Under the pieces are notes generated by a model, which ran no database searches, had not been told where the DNA came from, and worked only from the letters and a program-made list of their open reading frames with translations. Made by a program: the position numbers and the translations under genes. DNA of 64,000 nucleotides from G964291335 sp964291335 (GTDB lineage: Bacteria > Chloroflexota > Dehalococcoidia > Lucifugimonadales > UBA3495). Location: the NCBI GenBank assembly GCA_964291335.2, contig OZ219748.1, forward strand, positions 1-64,000, written 5' to 3'. Positions 9,111 to 18,637 of this stretch are shown here, piece after piece; the stretch's first letter is position 1; every line of letters begins with the position of its first letter.

Positions 9111-9656
9111 ATGACCCGCCAATTCCCACCGATTACCCGGACCGTCAGCGTCATAACCCGGATCCGGGAAAACATCAAAAAGCGCACCGGCCAGTCGGAA
9201 ATCAAGAATCGGCTGAACCGGCTGCCCAACCTGCCCTACCGGCTGATCGCCATTCTGATCTCACTCCTCTCCCTGTCCCTACTACCCTGGCTGCACCTGA
9301 ACGGAAACACCGGCCCGTCCACTGCGGCGCAAATCATGGCCGCCGCAATTACCGACCCTGCCCGGACGGTACTGTTTCAGGAAAACCTGCTGGCAAGCAT
9401 CGCCGCATTTACCATCCCGGTAATGATTACCCTGGCAGCCGTATTCACCTTTCTCAAAGCCATCCGGAACCGCCCCAGTGTGGGCGCCCACCTGCTGGCC
9501 GGACTGCTGCCATCGGTCATGCTCTATACCACCGCCGGCATCACGGCCAACAGCGGACTGAAACTCCCCGGCTCTGCGCCGATTGAAGCCGGACCGGTAC
9601 TGTTCACCGGGATCCACCTGGTTATCGCCGGCTATTCCTTTCTGCAGGAGGAATAA
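9111..9656 (+). CDS. Polytopic membrane protein
   Basis: This 181-residue protein has a basic 45-residue cytoplasmic N terminus followed by about four hydrophobic segments (LIAILISLLSLSLLPWL, AAFTIPVMITLAAVFTFL, HLLAGLLPSVMLYTTAGI and GPVLFTGIHLVIAGYSFL). The AAAGGAGAAG ribosome site is clear. It is the last gene of the + strand block, directly ahead of a bidirectional terminator-like hairpin. Function unknown. Confidence 0.62.
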   Translation: MTRQFPPITRTVSVITRIRENIKKRTGQSEIKNRLNRLPNLPYRLIAILISLLSLSLLPWLHLNGNTGPSTAAQIMAAAITDPARTVLFQENLLASIAAFTIPVMITLAAVFTFLKAIRNRPSVGAHLLAGLLPSVMLYTTAGITANSGLKLPGSAPIEAGPVLFTGIHLVIAGYSFLQEE

Positions 9657-9674
9657 CCGGCAGGCAAAAAGCAA

Positions 9675-9705
9675 GGCCCCTTCCCCGGAAATCGGGGAAA
9701 GGGCC
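9675..9705. terminator. Terminator hairpin between convergent blocks
   Basis: Arms 9675-9687 and 9693-9705 (13 bp, one mismatch, loop GAAAT) are followed by a T-rich stretch on the + strand. It lies between the end of the + strand operon and the - strand block, and A-rich sequence before it could let it act in both directions. Confidence 0.7.
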
Positions 9706-9742
9706 TCTCTTTCGGCCTTTATTTGCCCATTACACTGATCAG

Positions 9743-9871
9743 TTAATCCGACTCATCGTCCACATCGTCGTCCGACTCATCGGAATCGTCGGCATCCCCA
9801 TCCACATCCTCCACCTCATCCTCTACCGGAGATTCCACCGGCGCCTGGGCCATTTCTTCAACTACCGCCAT
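9743..9871 (-). CDS. 42-residue highly acidic protein
   Basis: A short ORF begins MAVVEEMAQAPVESPVEDEV and continues as an Asp/Glu/Ser run to the end (net charge strongly negative). A TGAGGTGAGGT ribosome site precedes the ATG. The composition resembles the acidic tail of the nearby SSB, so it might mimic DNA or bind the same partners; that is speculation. It is the last gene of the - strand secretion block. Confidence 0.5.
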   Translation of the reverse strand: MAVVEEMAQAPVESPVEDEVEDVDGDADDSDESDDDVDDESD

Positions 9872-9967
9872 ACCTCACCTCAGAAAAGAATTGGCGCCGG
9901 GGCGGAAGCTCCCGGCCCACAGAAATATTCTACCATAATACCCACCCGACGATTTACCCCTTAATGC

Positions 9968-11395
9968 TTACCACTCCCAATCGGTTCCGCCCCAGAGCAG
10001 TATGGTCCAGGGAGCCGAAGGATCTCCCAATACCCCCGAAGGGCTGATGACCCTTACCTCAAAAGTTACGTACAGCGGCAGCGGCTGCCCACCGGAAAAA
10101 CGCTTGGCCTCATTCCAGACATAGCCGGGACTGCCCGGCAATACTGCCCGGAATTTACCTCCGGCAACCGAAACATTCTGCCAGCGATCCACATACTCCC
10201 CCGGAACAACATTCCCATCGGCATCAACCGCCCGGGCATAGTCGCCAGCCCCGAATCCGTCAAAAGGCCACCAGCGATACTGCACCTGTCCGGCAGAAAT
10301 GTTCGCAACGCTAACCTCCACCTCATCCAGCGCCAACTGCACCTGGTTAATTCCCGTAATCCGCGGCCGCGCCGGACGAACAATGCCCTCTACCACCGGC
10401 AGGAACGTAGCGGTGGGAACATCCTTCATCGCAAAGAGCCTACCTCCGGCAAGGCCAAAAGCCTCCATCCCGACGGCCTGAAACCCTACGTTGGAACCGC
10501 CGCTGTACTTGCCATCGCCGTTGACGGCCCGGGACTGGAATGCGTAAATGCCGACTTCGTCGGGAAACATAAACTCCGGGCTGGACCAGCGATAGGGAAC
10601 ATCCTCCTCCGAAGGCACAAAACCGTTATGCAGCCAATGCCGGTACTGAAGAACCCGCCCCTCCGGATCCACCGCCCGAACCCGGACATGACGATCCCCG
10701 ATCAGTTCCACCGCATCGATACGCGGCCCCTCCGGATCCCCGGTGAACGCTACCAGTTCCGAACCGGATTCCGTCGACCGCCAAACTCTGACGACCAGAT
10801 CCTTCAGCAGGTCAAAATTCTCCACAGCCTTGCGGTTAACTATCGGTCCCGGCGTTATCGGAACCTGCGTCCCATTCCGGTTCAATGTCCAGCTTTTCAT
10901 CACCGGAACCCCGACGTCCCCGGCTTCCTGAATATCATATTCCCCGGCGCCGTCAATACTGCAAAATGACCGGGGAACTGCCCCGGGCCGCAACTGGCCG
11001 TAAGAAAGAATCGTATCCGGCCCGCCAACCGTCCAGCTGTCGGTCCGCTCTCCATCCGGCTCCTCGAAATAGAGCCACTCCCACTCAATGCAGGGAGACT
11101 TCTCATAAGTATGTCTCGTATGATCCCGATGCCGCCGGCAGCTGCGCTCTCCTTCACTGTTAGTACTGCAATGCCGGTGGCGGCCATGATCCCGATGCCT
11201 GGCATTAGTACAGTCAAGACACTTGGGGTAATAGCAGAAAGCACTGCAATCCGTACTCCAGTCCGCGCAATTCCTGGAGTAATCAGTTATCAACTCAGGA
11301 CATTCGTCCGGATCCGCGCAAACCTCCTGGACTCCCATCCCGCCCAGGAAGGCCACAAAACCGAACAGCAGCGCCAGCGCGCCTTTTGCCAGCAT
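9968..11395 (-). CDS. Secreted Cys-rich beta-sandwich protein
   Basis: This 475-residue protein has a signal peptide (LALLFGFVAFLGG, cleavage near VCA), then a Cys/His-rich segment (about 25-105) with many CxxC spacings, then repeated beta domains of fibronectin-III character (VRAVDPEGRVLQYRHWLHNG; VQYRWWPFDGFG). It ends WGGTDWEW. Its ATG overlaps the stop of the upstream lipoprotein (TAATG), so it is coupled to it. Probably a surface-exposed component associated with the T4SS-like block. Confidence 0.68.
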   Translation of the reverse strand: MLAKGALALLFGFVAFLGGMGVQEVCADPDECPELITDYSRNCADWSTDCSAFCYYPKCLDCTNARHRDHGRHRHCSTNSEGERSCRRHRDHTRHTYEKSPCIEWEWLYFEEPDGERTDSWTVGGPDTILSYGQLRPGAVPRSFCSIDGAGEYDIQEAGDVGVPVMKSWTLNRNGTQVPITPGPIVNRKAVENFDLLKDLVVRVWRSTESGSELVAFTGDPEGPRIDAVELIGDRHVRVRAVDPEGRVLQYRHWLHNGFVPSEEDVPYRWSSPEFMFPDEVGIYAFQSRAVNGDGKYSGGSNVGFQAVGMEAFGLAGGRLFAMKDVPTATFLPVVEGIVRPARPRITGINQVQLALDEVEVSVANISAGQVQYRWWPFDGFGAGDYARAVDADGNVVPGEYVDRWQNVSVAGGKFRAVLPGSPGYVWNEAKRFSGGQPLPLYVTFEVRVISPSGVLGDPSAPWTILLWGGTDWEW

Positions 11396-12270
11396 TACCG
11401 CACCTCAAACTCCCAGTCCAGAACCAGGTAATTCCGGTCGTCCAGAAACTCGACCCGATACCGACCCGGCCGGGACCATACCTGACCGAACTCATCCCCA
11501 ACTCCCGCCAGAAAGAAAAACTGCTCCCGGGAAATCAATACCGGAGTCTGATGCATTACCAGCTGCTGAAACCCGGGAGTAATATCCACCCAACGGACTA
11601 CTCCGGGAAACTCAAAATCAGGCGGAGCCTCCCCGACATCAAATATAACCACCCAGTAAACGTGATGCGTGCCGCTGAGAACGAAATCGTAACTCCCCGG
11701 CATATCGTCCCAGTTCCGCTCCAGGATAAAAGTAGGCTGGATGTCCTCCTGCACCGGAAACAGACTCTGCCGGACAAACTTCACCCCACCCCGGTAAAGC
11801 ATCCCGTAAGGAGTCGGGGTGGGAACGAGATCCGCCTCAACTTCCACCGCAACATCCGGCCCTGCCATTGCAGCGTCAGGATTCGCATTTCCATTTACGC
11901 CAACATCCGGCGGGCCGACTGTGCCAATACCCCAATAAACATCGGCCTCAGCCGGCGCCGGCTCCGCAAATACCGGGGCCGCATCAACCGCCGCCGCTGT
12001 GGCAGTCGCCGCCGCATCGACCGCAACTGCGGGGACCGCCGTTGACGTAGCAGCAGGAACCGGCGTAAAAGTAGGCCAGGGCGTCGCCGTCGGCGGTCGG
12101 ATCACCGTAACCACCGGCGTATGCTCCGGTGAATTAAGTTCGGCCAGAGAAAGCGGCGCTTCTGCGGAAGTCGGATTACCCGACCCGCAGCCGGCAGCCG
12201 GAACTGACAGGACTGCCAGCGCCGCCAGCAGCCAGCCGACCCGGAAATACCGCCATTGCCTATCCACCAT
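11395..12270 (-). CDS. Lipoprotein with TPT-type linker
   Basis: The start is placed at ATG 12270 because a GGGAGG site precedes it and the sequence then reads as a lipoprotein signal (VGWLLAALAVLSVPAAGC). A Thr/Pro/Ala-rich linker (PPTATPWPTFTPVPAATS) leads to an Ala-rich spacer and a C-terminal beta domain. It overlaps the upstream gene by 11 bases and the downstream gene by one. Such linkers are typical of exported Chloroflexota proteins. Role unknown, presumably cell-surface. Confidence 0.68.
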   Translation of the reverse strand: MVDRQWRYFRVGWLLAALAVLSVPAAGCGSGNPTSAEAPLSLAELNSPEHTPVVTVIRPPTATPWPTFTPVPAATSTAVPAVAVDAAATATAAAVDAAPVFAEPAPAEADVYWGIGTVGPPDVGVNGNANPDAAMAGPDVAVEVEADLVPTPTPYGMLYRGGVKFVRQSLFPVQEDIQPTFILERNWDDMPGSYDFVLSGTHHVYWVVIFDVGEAPPDFEFPGVVRWVDITPGFQQLVMHQTPVLISREQFFFLAGVGDEFGQVWSRPGRYRVEFLDDRNYLVLDWEFEVR

Positions 12271-13306
12271 AGGGATAAACCTCCCACTCGGACCGACCGG
12301 AACGCAGCACCCAGCACACGTCTCCGCCCGCCGGCGGATACTCCGCATGCCAGTTCACCACAAGAGAACCGTCAGCCGTTATCCCCGTATCTGATTGAAC
12401 GCCACAGAGCTTACTGCCGGACTTCACCGGAAAGAGATTCCACAAGGAATCAGAACAAACTCCATAGCCGTCAAACCTGGTCCGGTCAATCGCCCGGGCA
12501 ATACCGGCCGCGCCGCCGCCAGCATATTCCCGGCGCTCCGCCAACAAATCCCGCAGCAAGCCATTACACGCCGGAAACTGCGGAAGATCAACTCCATTTC
12601 CCTCACCATACACTACCCAGGCCCACTGCTGGCTGCTTGCCTGGTAATACCAGCAGCCGAGTCCATCAGCCAATGACATCCGCGCAAAATGCACCAGGAT
12701 ATTCCCCGATTCATCCCGGCCGGTGCCCCGAGCTTCCTCCCGGGGCACTTCTCCTACCGTCCTTACCAGCCCGGAAGACAGGGTTATCCCGGCAACCTCA
12801 TAGCCGAGACACACCCGGTTGAAACTGAACTCCGGAGCCCAGCCGGCGGCAGCGCAATCATCCCGAATCGCCACCAGCCGGTCGGAAATGCTATACGCTA
12901 CTGAAGGGCCGAAAGACTCCCGGCCCTGATAGTCGATCAGCATCCTGCGGTAATAGTCCGTGCAACCCAACTGCCCCGGATCCAGTTCCGCCGCGCGAAC
13001 AGCGGCAATGTCCAGAACCGGACGAACCGCCACCGGCGTTGCAGTTGCCAACGGAACAAAAGCCTCAGTCGGCCAAGGGGTAGGAGTAGGCGTCGGCGTC
13101 AGCGTGGGGAAATCAGGACGAACCCGGGTGGCATACAGCACCAGAACCCGGGTCGGCGCCGGAGTCGCGGTAGGAACCCGAACCACTGCCCACTGCCGCC
13201 GCCCATCCAGGTTCAGATTCCCGGCAAACCAGGTCAGATAAACCCACAGACCGCCAGCACTTAAAGCGGCAGCAGCCACTACAACCAGAACCGCTCGCAG
13301 AATCAC
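12260..13306 (-). CDS. Membrane-anchored protein with TPTPTP linker
   Basis: This 348-residue protein has one N-terminal transmembrane helix (AVLVVVAAAALSAGGLWVYLTWF), a low-complexity linker (TLTPTPTPTPWPTEAF, about 70-85) and a Cys-containing extracytoplasmic domain (CTDYYRRML; CNGLLRDLL; GDVCWVLRSG). The ATG overlaps the stop of the virB4-like gene. No family recognised. It is probably a surface protein of the same secretion-like operon. Confidence 0.65.
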   Translation of the reverse strand: MILRAVLVVVAAAALSAGGLWVYLTWFAGNLNLDGRRQWAVVRVPTATPAPTRVLVLYATRVRPDFPTLTPTPTPTPWPTEAFVPLATATPVAVRPVLDIAAVRAAELDPGQLGCTDYYRRMLIDYQGRESFGPSVAYSISDRLVAIRDDCAAAGWAPEFSFNRVCLGYEVAGITLSSGLVRTVGEVPREEARGTGRDESGNILVHFARMSLADGLGCWYYQASSQQWAWVVYGEGNGVDLPQFPACNGLLRDLLAERREYAGGGAAGIARAIDRTRFDGYGVCSDSLWNLFPVKSGSKLCGVQSDTGITADGSLVVNWHAEYPPAGGDVCWVLRSGRSEWEVYPYGG

Positions 13307-15803
13307 CGGGCTACCCGCTCCCTGGTAATTTCAACATGCCGATGTAGCATCGTAGCCAGTTCCCGATCCCGGACACCATCCTCCGCCTCAGTTTCCGGCA
13401 TCGGCAGCAGTTCACCGTCCTGCCGCCAGCTTTCATCCGTAATCAGTTCCCGCTCCTGATCGGTGGAAATAACATCAATCGGATAACAGGTTCCACTCTC
13501 CCCGACCAGTACGCCCTGACCCCGCAGAGCGCCGGCCAGAAACATGCTCACATCCTCACTCAGCCCTAGCGCCTCTACCACCTGGGGCAAAGCCGCCGGA
13601 TCCTGACTGAAAGCCAACTTGGTAGCCGAATTCTGCAAAAGAGAACGCCCGGCATGATGCCCCATCAAACTGGCTCCCTGATTCTCCGCCAGGAAATCCT
13701 GCACGTCCTGAGTAATCGTCATCAGCCCCAACTGGTATTTCCGGGCCCGCTTCACTATGTTGATCAAAGACTCAGCCCCGGACGGCGTAGCCAGAACCGT
13801 CCAGCACTCGTCAACCACCAGCAGCCGGGGCCGGGGCCGGCTGACCGCCAGCGCCCACACCACTTCCGAACAGACTGACGTCGCCACCGGTTTCATCGGC
13901 CCGCTCAAGTGCTTCAGGTTAAAGGAAGTAACCGGCGCCTCATACTCCAGCAGGCTGCGGGCATCCCCCCGCATCAGAAACCGGGAAGACCCGGTGGCAA
14001 ACCGGGAAAGCAGATGGCTCAGCCGCCCGCCGCCCAGGTCTTTGGCGTCCGGCGATTCCAGGAAAGAATGGAAAGCCTGCATCCCGCCCTGGCTCAGAAT
14101 CCGGGGGCCGTCCTGATCCCACCCGGAAACCGACACCAGTTCCCGGGCATAAAAAGCGGTCAGACATTCATCAATGCTGGCCTTAAGGCTCTGGTCCAGT
14201 TCCCCCTCCAGCATGACGCCAACCAGCGAACCCAAGCCCTGAATCCGGTTGGTCAGGTCATTCTCATCGGTATAACCGACCAGGAAAGGATTAAGCCCAT
14301 GCCCGCTGGCGCCGGGAACAAATACATCGCCCCCAGCGCGCGGGTGATTACCCCGTATTCTCCTTCCGGATCAATCAGGTAAATGGGAATGCCCCGCAGC
14401 GACTCCCTGAGCACCCTGAGCTTGGTAAAGAACGACTTGCCGGCCCCCGACCGGGCCATTACCACCATATGCCTGTTCATCGCCTTCGGACTGAAGGGAT
14501 CGAACATAACGGGAGTACGGGAACGGAGATCCAGCCCCAGCAGGGTGCCTTCACCGTCATTCAAATCCTACGGGCCAAAGGGGAACAGCCTGAGCATAGT
14601 GCCGCTGTCGGTCAGATCCATGGAACCCAGACCCCGGCGCACTGCCGGCATCATGCTGTGATACCCTTTGCCCTGCCGGAAGCGCATCAACCGCGCCCCG
14701 GCAAGCGAAGACCGGAAATGCCCGGTAACCTTTTCCCCCACCCGGCGGAGATCCTGCTCAGTATGAGCGTAAATCGCGAGGGTCAGAGTACGGCGGAAAA
14801 GCCGGCTGACACCGCGCTCCACCTCCTCGGAAATCCGCACAATGTCCGAAATCGCCAGTTCCACTTCCGGCGATACCAGCTTGCCCTTCTGCAATGAAGC
14901 CAGCCGGGAACCCTCGAACCTGGCCCGCTGCGTCTGCAGCCGCGTGTGAGACTCCCGGGCGCTTACCGGCCAGATCCACATGGACAGATCCATCTCCTCA
15001 CCGCTCCGGAGCAGATGCTCCAGGAACATCAGGGAAATCCGCCGGGGCCACTTGTGGACTTCGTACCGCCATGCAGCGTTCATTGAGCGTCAAGCTCTTA
15101 CTATGTTCCTGCACCTGGAAGATCGGCTGACTGTGCCCCTCCCCCATCCCGCTGATGCAGCCGCTCAGAAACTGCTGCAACCGCGCCGTACCCAGCCGCT
15201 CCGCAGTAAAACCGGCCTGGGCCATTACCGAACTGAGCTCCAACACTTTGGACTCACCAGCGACCACGTACCACCAGCGTTCCACCACCCGGCTGCCCTG
15301 CTCAAAGGATTGAAACATATCCAGCGCTGAATCAGCGACTTCACCGACCCGGCCCTGAAACATGTTTTCAGGACGGGACTCGACGAACTTCCGCCGAATC
15401 GGCTGAGTATCCGGAGCATGCTGCCGGATCAGAATTTGCACCGGAAACTCCAGGGAATTGAGCATGGTCAACCAGCCGCTGATTACCTGATCGTTGGTAG
15501 AATCCAGTCCTTCAACGGACCAGACCGCATAGCGGTTGCCGCTGGTATCCTCGATGCATTGATCCACCACCCGGCGGATCCGGGTGAGCATGCTCAGCGA
15601 CGGAATAACCTTGGCGGCCTTTTTAGCGGCTTTCCGCTCCTTGCGGCTCAGCCGTGGGGGGCCTCGTCAGCCGGCGGGGACTCCGACTGAACGGCTATAG
15701 ATTCCTCAAGGGAAGGGATTGCTTCATCAGCAGCATTTTCAGTGTCAGAGCGGCGGCCAAAGAGCCCGCCCCGGCGTTTTTCGGGAGTTCCGACAGCGGA
15801 CAT
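13303..15803 (-). pseudogene. VirB4-type T4SS ATPase, broken by frameshifts and one in-frame TAG
   Basis: Joined, the frames encode about 830 residues of a conjugation ATPase: N-terminal region from ATG 15803 (preceded by AGGAGG), Walker A ARSGAGKSFFTKL, IYLIDPEGEYGVI, Walker B LLVVDECWTVLA and TITQDVQDFLAEN. The frame changes at a G6 run (15656-15661), near 15075, and at a C5 run (14330-14334). An in-frame TAG interrupts it at 14568-14570 after LFPFGP and before DLNDGEGTLLG. VirB4 powers pilus assembly and transfer. The lesions mean either a dead gene or homopolymer sequencing errors. Confidence 0.85.
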
Positions 15804-15850
15804 TGAAGAACCTCCTGCTTACCCGCAGATGAAAAAGAATGGCCAAAGAG

Positions 15851-16081
15851 CTACAGCAGATAGAGCAGGGCGAAAAGCGCAGCGAGGGGAATCATCAACC
15901 AAGTAAACAGACTTAATCCCGTACGGAACAGGGAAACCCCGAAAGCAGCCACCACAACGCCAAACAACCCGATCCACAGCAGGTCCAAAACGGGAAGAAT
16001 TTCTCCATTCAGCGGATAAAATCTATCCACAGAATAAGGGAAAGCGGCGCGTGGAAATTTACGCCATCGGAGACGGACCAA
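15851..16081 (-). CDS. Small two-helix membrane protein (VirB3/PrgI-like position)
   Basis: This is a protein of up to 76 residues with two hydrophobic segments (VLDLLWIGLFGVVVAAFGVSLF and LFTWLMIPLAALFALLYLL). It ends 48 bases before the virB4-like start. In many T4SS operons a small VirB3/PrgI-type membrane protein sits directly upstream of virB4, which is the basis of the call; sequence alone is not decisive. The start is unclear (TTG 16081 or an internal GTG). Confidence 0.5.
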   Translation of the reverse strand: MVRLRWRKFPRAAFPYSVDRFYPLNGEILPVLDLLWIGLFGVVVAAFGVSLFRTGLSLFTWLMIPLAALFALLYLL

Positions 16082-16242
16082 CGGAGGGTTGAAAAAGAGC
16101 GCCGGAAATGGAATAATTTTGGAACGCCCATTCCCGTAGGACTACTCAATAGACCCAGCTTTAACTACCCCCCCTCCTCACCGATCCGAAAAACAAGAAG
16201 TAACCGATGATACCAATAACCACGGGAAGATAACCATGGTAC

Positions 16243-16590
16243 TTGATTATATTCCTGATTCAATACGCAGTCGGCCTGATCATACTAACCGGCATGGGCT
16301 GGAGCAATTGGTTCGGGGGAATTGAGAAAGTTGACGTAATGCGGCTCGCAGCGCCGCTGATCATCATAGCAACCGCTAACACAATCCTGATTGTAGAAGG
16401 TGTACCGATGCTGGCAGAGAGATACTTGAAAAGACGCTACCAGGAAGGTCAACAGGAAGGCCGGCGGGAAGGCCAACAAGAAAACCAGAAAGAATGGGAA
16501 TCTTGGAACGAACGCCGCCTGCAGGCGGAACGCGAAAACCGACCATTCACCGAGCCGCCGCCAAAACTGGAACCGGCGGAAAGAAAGTAA
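16243..16590 (+). CDS. Membrane protein with charged Gln/Arg/Glu tail
   Basis: This 115-residue ORF has two hydrophobic stretches (IIFLIQYAVGLIILTGMGW; LAAPLIIIATANTILIVEG) and a charged repetitive tail (YQEGQQEGRREGQQENQ, then ERRLQAERENRPFTEPPP). No good start codon or ribosome site is seen (TTG 16243). Partial copies follow directly and again near 25.95 kb, so it is a repeated small gene family of unknown function. Confidence 0.45.
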   Translation: MIIFLIQYAVGLIILTGMGWSNWFGGIEKVDVMRLAAPLIIIATANTILIVEGVPMLAERYLKRRYQEGQQEGRREGQQENQKEWESWNERRLQAERENRPFTEPPPKLEPAERK

Positions 16591-16752
16591 CCTTTGAAGG
16601 CACACCCATGCTGGCAGAACAATTTCTGCGCCGACGGGAAGAACGGGGAAAGAGAGAGAACCAGCAACGCTGGGTAATCTTGGAACGAACGCCGCCTGCA
16701 GGCGGAACGTGAAAACCGACCATTTACTGAGCCGCCGCCTCAACCGAAAGGA
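16591..16752 (+). pseudogene. Degenerate tandem copy of the preceding small gene
   Basis: A second copy of the tail region follows at about 177 bases: FEGTPMLAEQFLRRREER matches VEGVPMLAERYLKRRYQE, and the bases at 16503-16572 recur at 16680-16746 with few changes. The copy is frame-disrupted (LERTPPAGGT in place of WNERRLQAERENR). Confidence 0.6.
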
Positions 16753-16763
16753 TCAAAACGGAA

Positions 16764-17120
16764 ATGACCATCCATCCCGTTGTCCGGAAATTCGCCACCG
16801 GCCTGGACGACAAACGGCCAACCAGCGAAGTAATCGATACCGCAGGCCGCATCACGGCGCCTGCCCTGCAATGCACCAGCGCCCCGGAGTTTTCCCTGGA
16901 TGATGACGGGGCGCTGTCCATAGACCTCAGGCTGTCCAACGGACTACGGATGCTGGCTGAACTGCCCATTGACGGGACTCTGGATGTAGGCGTTTACGAC
17001 GACAGAAACCCGTACCAACGGGCAATTGAAACAGCATACCTCTCAAGCGCAACAGCAGAAGATCTGATCAGCTTGTTGCAACTGAAACCCCTGCCGGTAT
17101 CACCAGACGATTACCTTTGA
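16764..17120 (+). CDS. Hypothetical protein
   Basis: This 118-residue soluble protein begins MTIHPVVRKFATGLDDKRP, with an Asp/Leu-rich middle (FSLDDDGALSIDLRLSNGLRMLAELP) that reads as a beta-rich domain. No recognised family, no ribosome site beyond weak purines. It immediately precedes island 1 but its codon use resembles the backbone more than the island. Confidence 0.5.
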   Translation: MTIHPVVRKFATGLDDKRPTSEVIDTAGRITAPALQCTSAPEFSLDDDGALSIDLRLSNGLRMLAELPIDGTLDVGVYDDRNPYQRAIETAYLSSATAEDLISLLQLKPLPVSPDDYL

Positions 17121-17194
17121 AGGATAGGTTCCACTATGCCATACAATAAAAGCCAAAACAAGCCTACGAACATCCAACGGATATCCACGTCGCC

Positions 17195-18631
17195 GTGCTA
17201 GTGCCAGAAAACAGCGCAGAGGTTCACACCCACAACAATAAGAATTTCCCAAAGGAGAACGTGCACGAAGTGCCTAATGACCTCCTCGCAGTGCCCAAAC
17301 TTTCCATATCCAGAGATCTGGAAATGCTTGAGTGCTACGACCCGGACAAAATCCATTCTTTCCGCTATCGGGCTAAACACCACCGAGACCTGCCGCACGT
17401 GGTTAAGTTCTCTGGTGGACGTTCTAGTGGACTGCTGCTCTTCACGTTGATGGAGAACGGATTTCTGAAACAGGAGCGCGGAGACGTCGTAGTATTCAAC
17501 AACACGTCGTGTGAGCACCCGGAAACCTACAAATTCGTTGCGGAGTGCAAGCGACGAATAGAAGCCGCAGCAATCCCATTCTTTTTCATAGAGTTTCAAA
17601 CCTACGAAGACGCTCGTCAAGGGGAATGGAAACGTCTCGCGTCCTATAGGCTAGTTAACGAAAGCCCATTTTCAGACAGTAATCCAGAAGGCTTCAAGTG
17701 GCGCGGCGAGGTCTTCGAAGAAATGATTGCCTACAAAGGCTATTTGCCCAATCAATTCAGCCGCGTATGCACCCAGTTGCTCAAGCTGGAAGTGACCCGT
17801 CAATTCCTGCGTGATTGGTTTGCCAACAAAAAAAGCATTCCACACCAAGGACACGGTCTCAGCGAATCCAAAGTAGATCCCGAACAGATGCACAGAATCC
17901 ACATCCGTAACGGTGGAGGTATACCTAAAGAAATCCTCCTAGCGAAAAAGCGTTTCGTTTTGGACTGCGCCCCTAACCGCCTCAAGCAGACATACCGGGA
18001 TTTTTCAGCTTCAGCAAACCCCTTTGACAATGAGACACTCAATGAAAAAGTCTTTGGGCAGAAAGCTTGGTTCGGAGAAGGCGGAATAGAGTATGTTGCT
18101 TTCATTGGATTACGCAATGACGAGCAACTTCGAGTCGCGCGGGTGGAAACCCGCTCCTCCAACCCCCACACCAACGTTGGGTACGAAGGTGAACACGTCT
18201 ATATGCCGCTGGCGACAATGCACATTAGCAAGAAAGATGTAGACGCTTTCTGGCGACAACAAAACTGGGATCTGAACCTCCCACAGAACGGCGTTCTCTC
18301 TAACTGCGTGTACTGTTTTCTCAAAGGCGCAAGCAACTTGGGAAAAGTTCACGCGACGATGCAAAGTCAGAAAGAGACACCGATAGACGGCTTCGGATCA
18401 ACCGTCGGCACTCCATGCGACATCGACTGGTGGACTGATAAGGAACATCTGTACGGGCGAGATCTGGAGGCAGAAAAACGGGAACGCACCAATCCCGATG
18501 CACCGTCCTTCATCGGTTTCTTCGGCTCTACCAGCGGCTTTTCATACGACGTACTAGCCGATAGCGCCCAAAACGACAACGACCTGGAGCGATTCGCCAG
18601 CACTGTGCTACCCTGCGAATGCACCGAGTAA
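17195..18631 (+). CDS. PAPS-reductase-fold (DndC-like) sulfur-transfer protein
   Basis: This protein of up to 478 residues has a PP-loop nucleotide site VKFSGGRSSGLLLF (about 70) followed by VVFNNTSCEHPETYKF, as in the PAPS reductase/DndC family. Cysteines in FSRVCTQLLK and LSNCVYCFLKG (about 371) could hold an Fe-S cluster or zinc, as the Cys of DndC do. DndC adenylates or otherwise activates the DNA backbone for sulfur insertion; I infer an equivalent role. The start is uncertain: GTG 17195, or GTG 17261 or 17270 near an AAAGGAG. A cysteine desulfurase follows 6 bases downstream, a strong contextual link. Base composition is visibly less GC-rich than the flanks. Confidence 0.8.
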   Translation: MLVPENSAEVHTHNNKNFPKENVHEVPNDLLAVPKLSISRDLEMLECYDPDKIHSFRYRAKHHRDLPHVVKFSGGRSSGLLLFTLMENGFLKQERGDVVVFNNTSCEHPETYKFVAECKRRIEAAAIPFFFIEFQTYEDARQGEWKRLASYRLVNESPFSDSNPEGFKWRGEVFEEMIAYKGYLPNQFSRVCTQLLKLEVTRQFLRDWFANKKSIPHQGHGLSESKVDPEQMHRIHIRNGGGIPKEILLAKKRFVLDCAPNRLKQTYRDFSASANPFDNETLNEKVFGQKAWFGEGGIEYVAFIGLRNDEQLRVARVETRSSNPHTNVGYEGEHVYMPLATMHISKKDVDAFWRQQNWDLNLPQNGVLSNCVYCFLKGASNLGKVHATMQSQKETPIDGFGSTVGTPCDIDWWTDKEHLYGRDLEAEKRERTNPDAPSFIGFFGSTSGFSYDVLADSAQNDNDLERFASTVLPCECTE

Positions 18632-18637
18632 ACACAA

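Noticed and set aside
10628..12822. Several + strand frames opposite the - strand exported proteins
   Set aside because: They are complements of TPT-linker and beta-domain coding sequence and lack ribosome sites.
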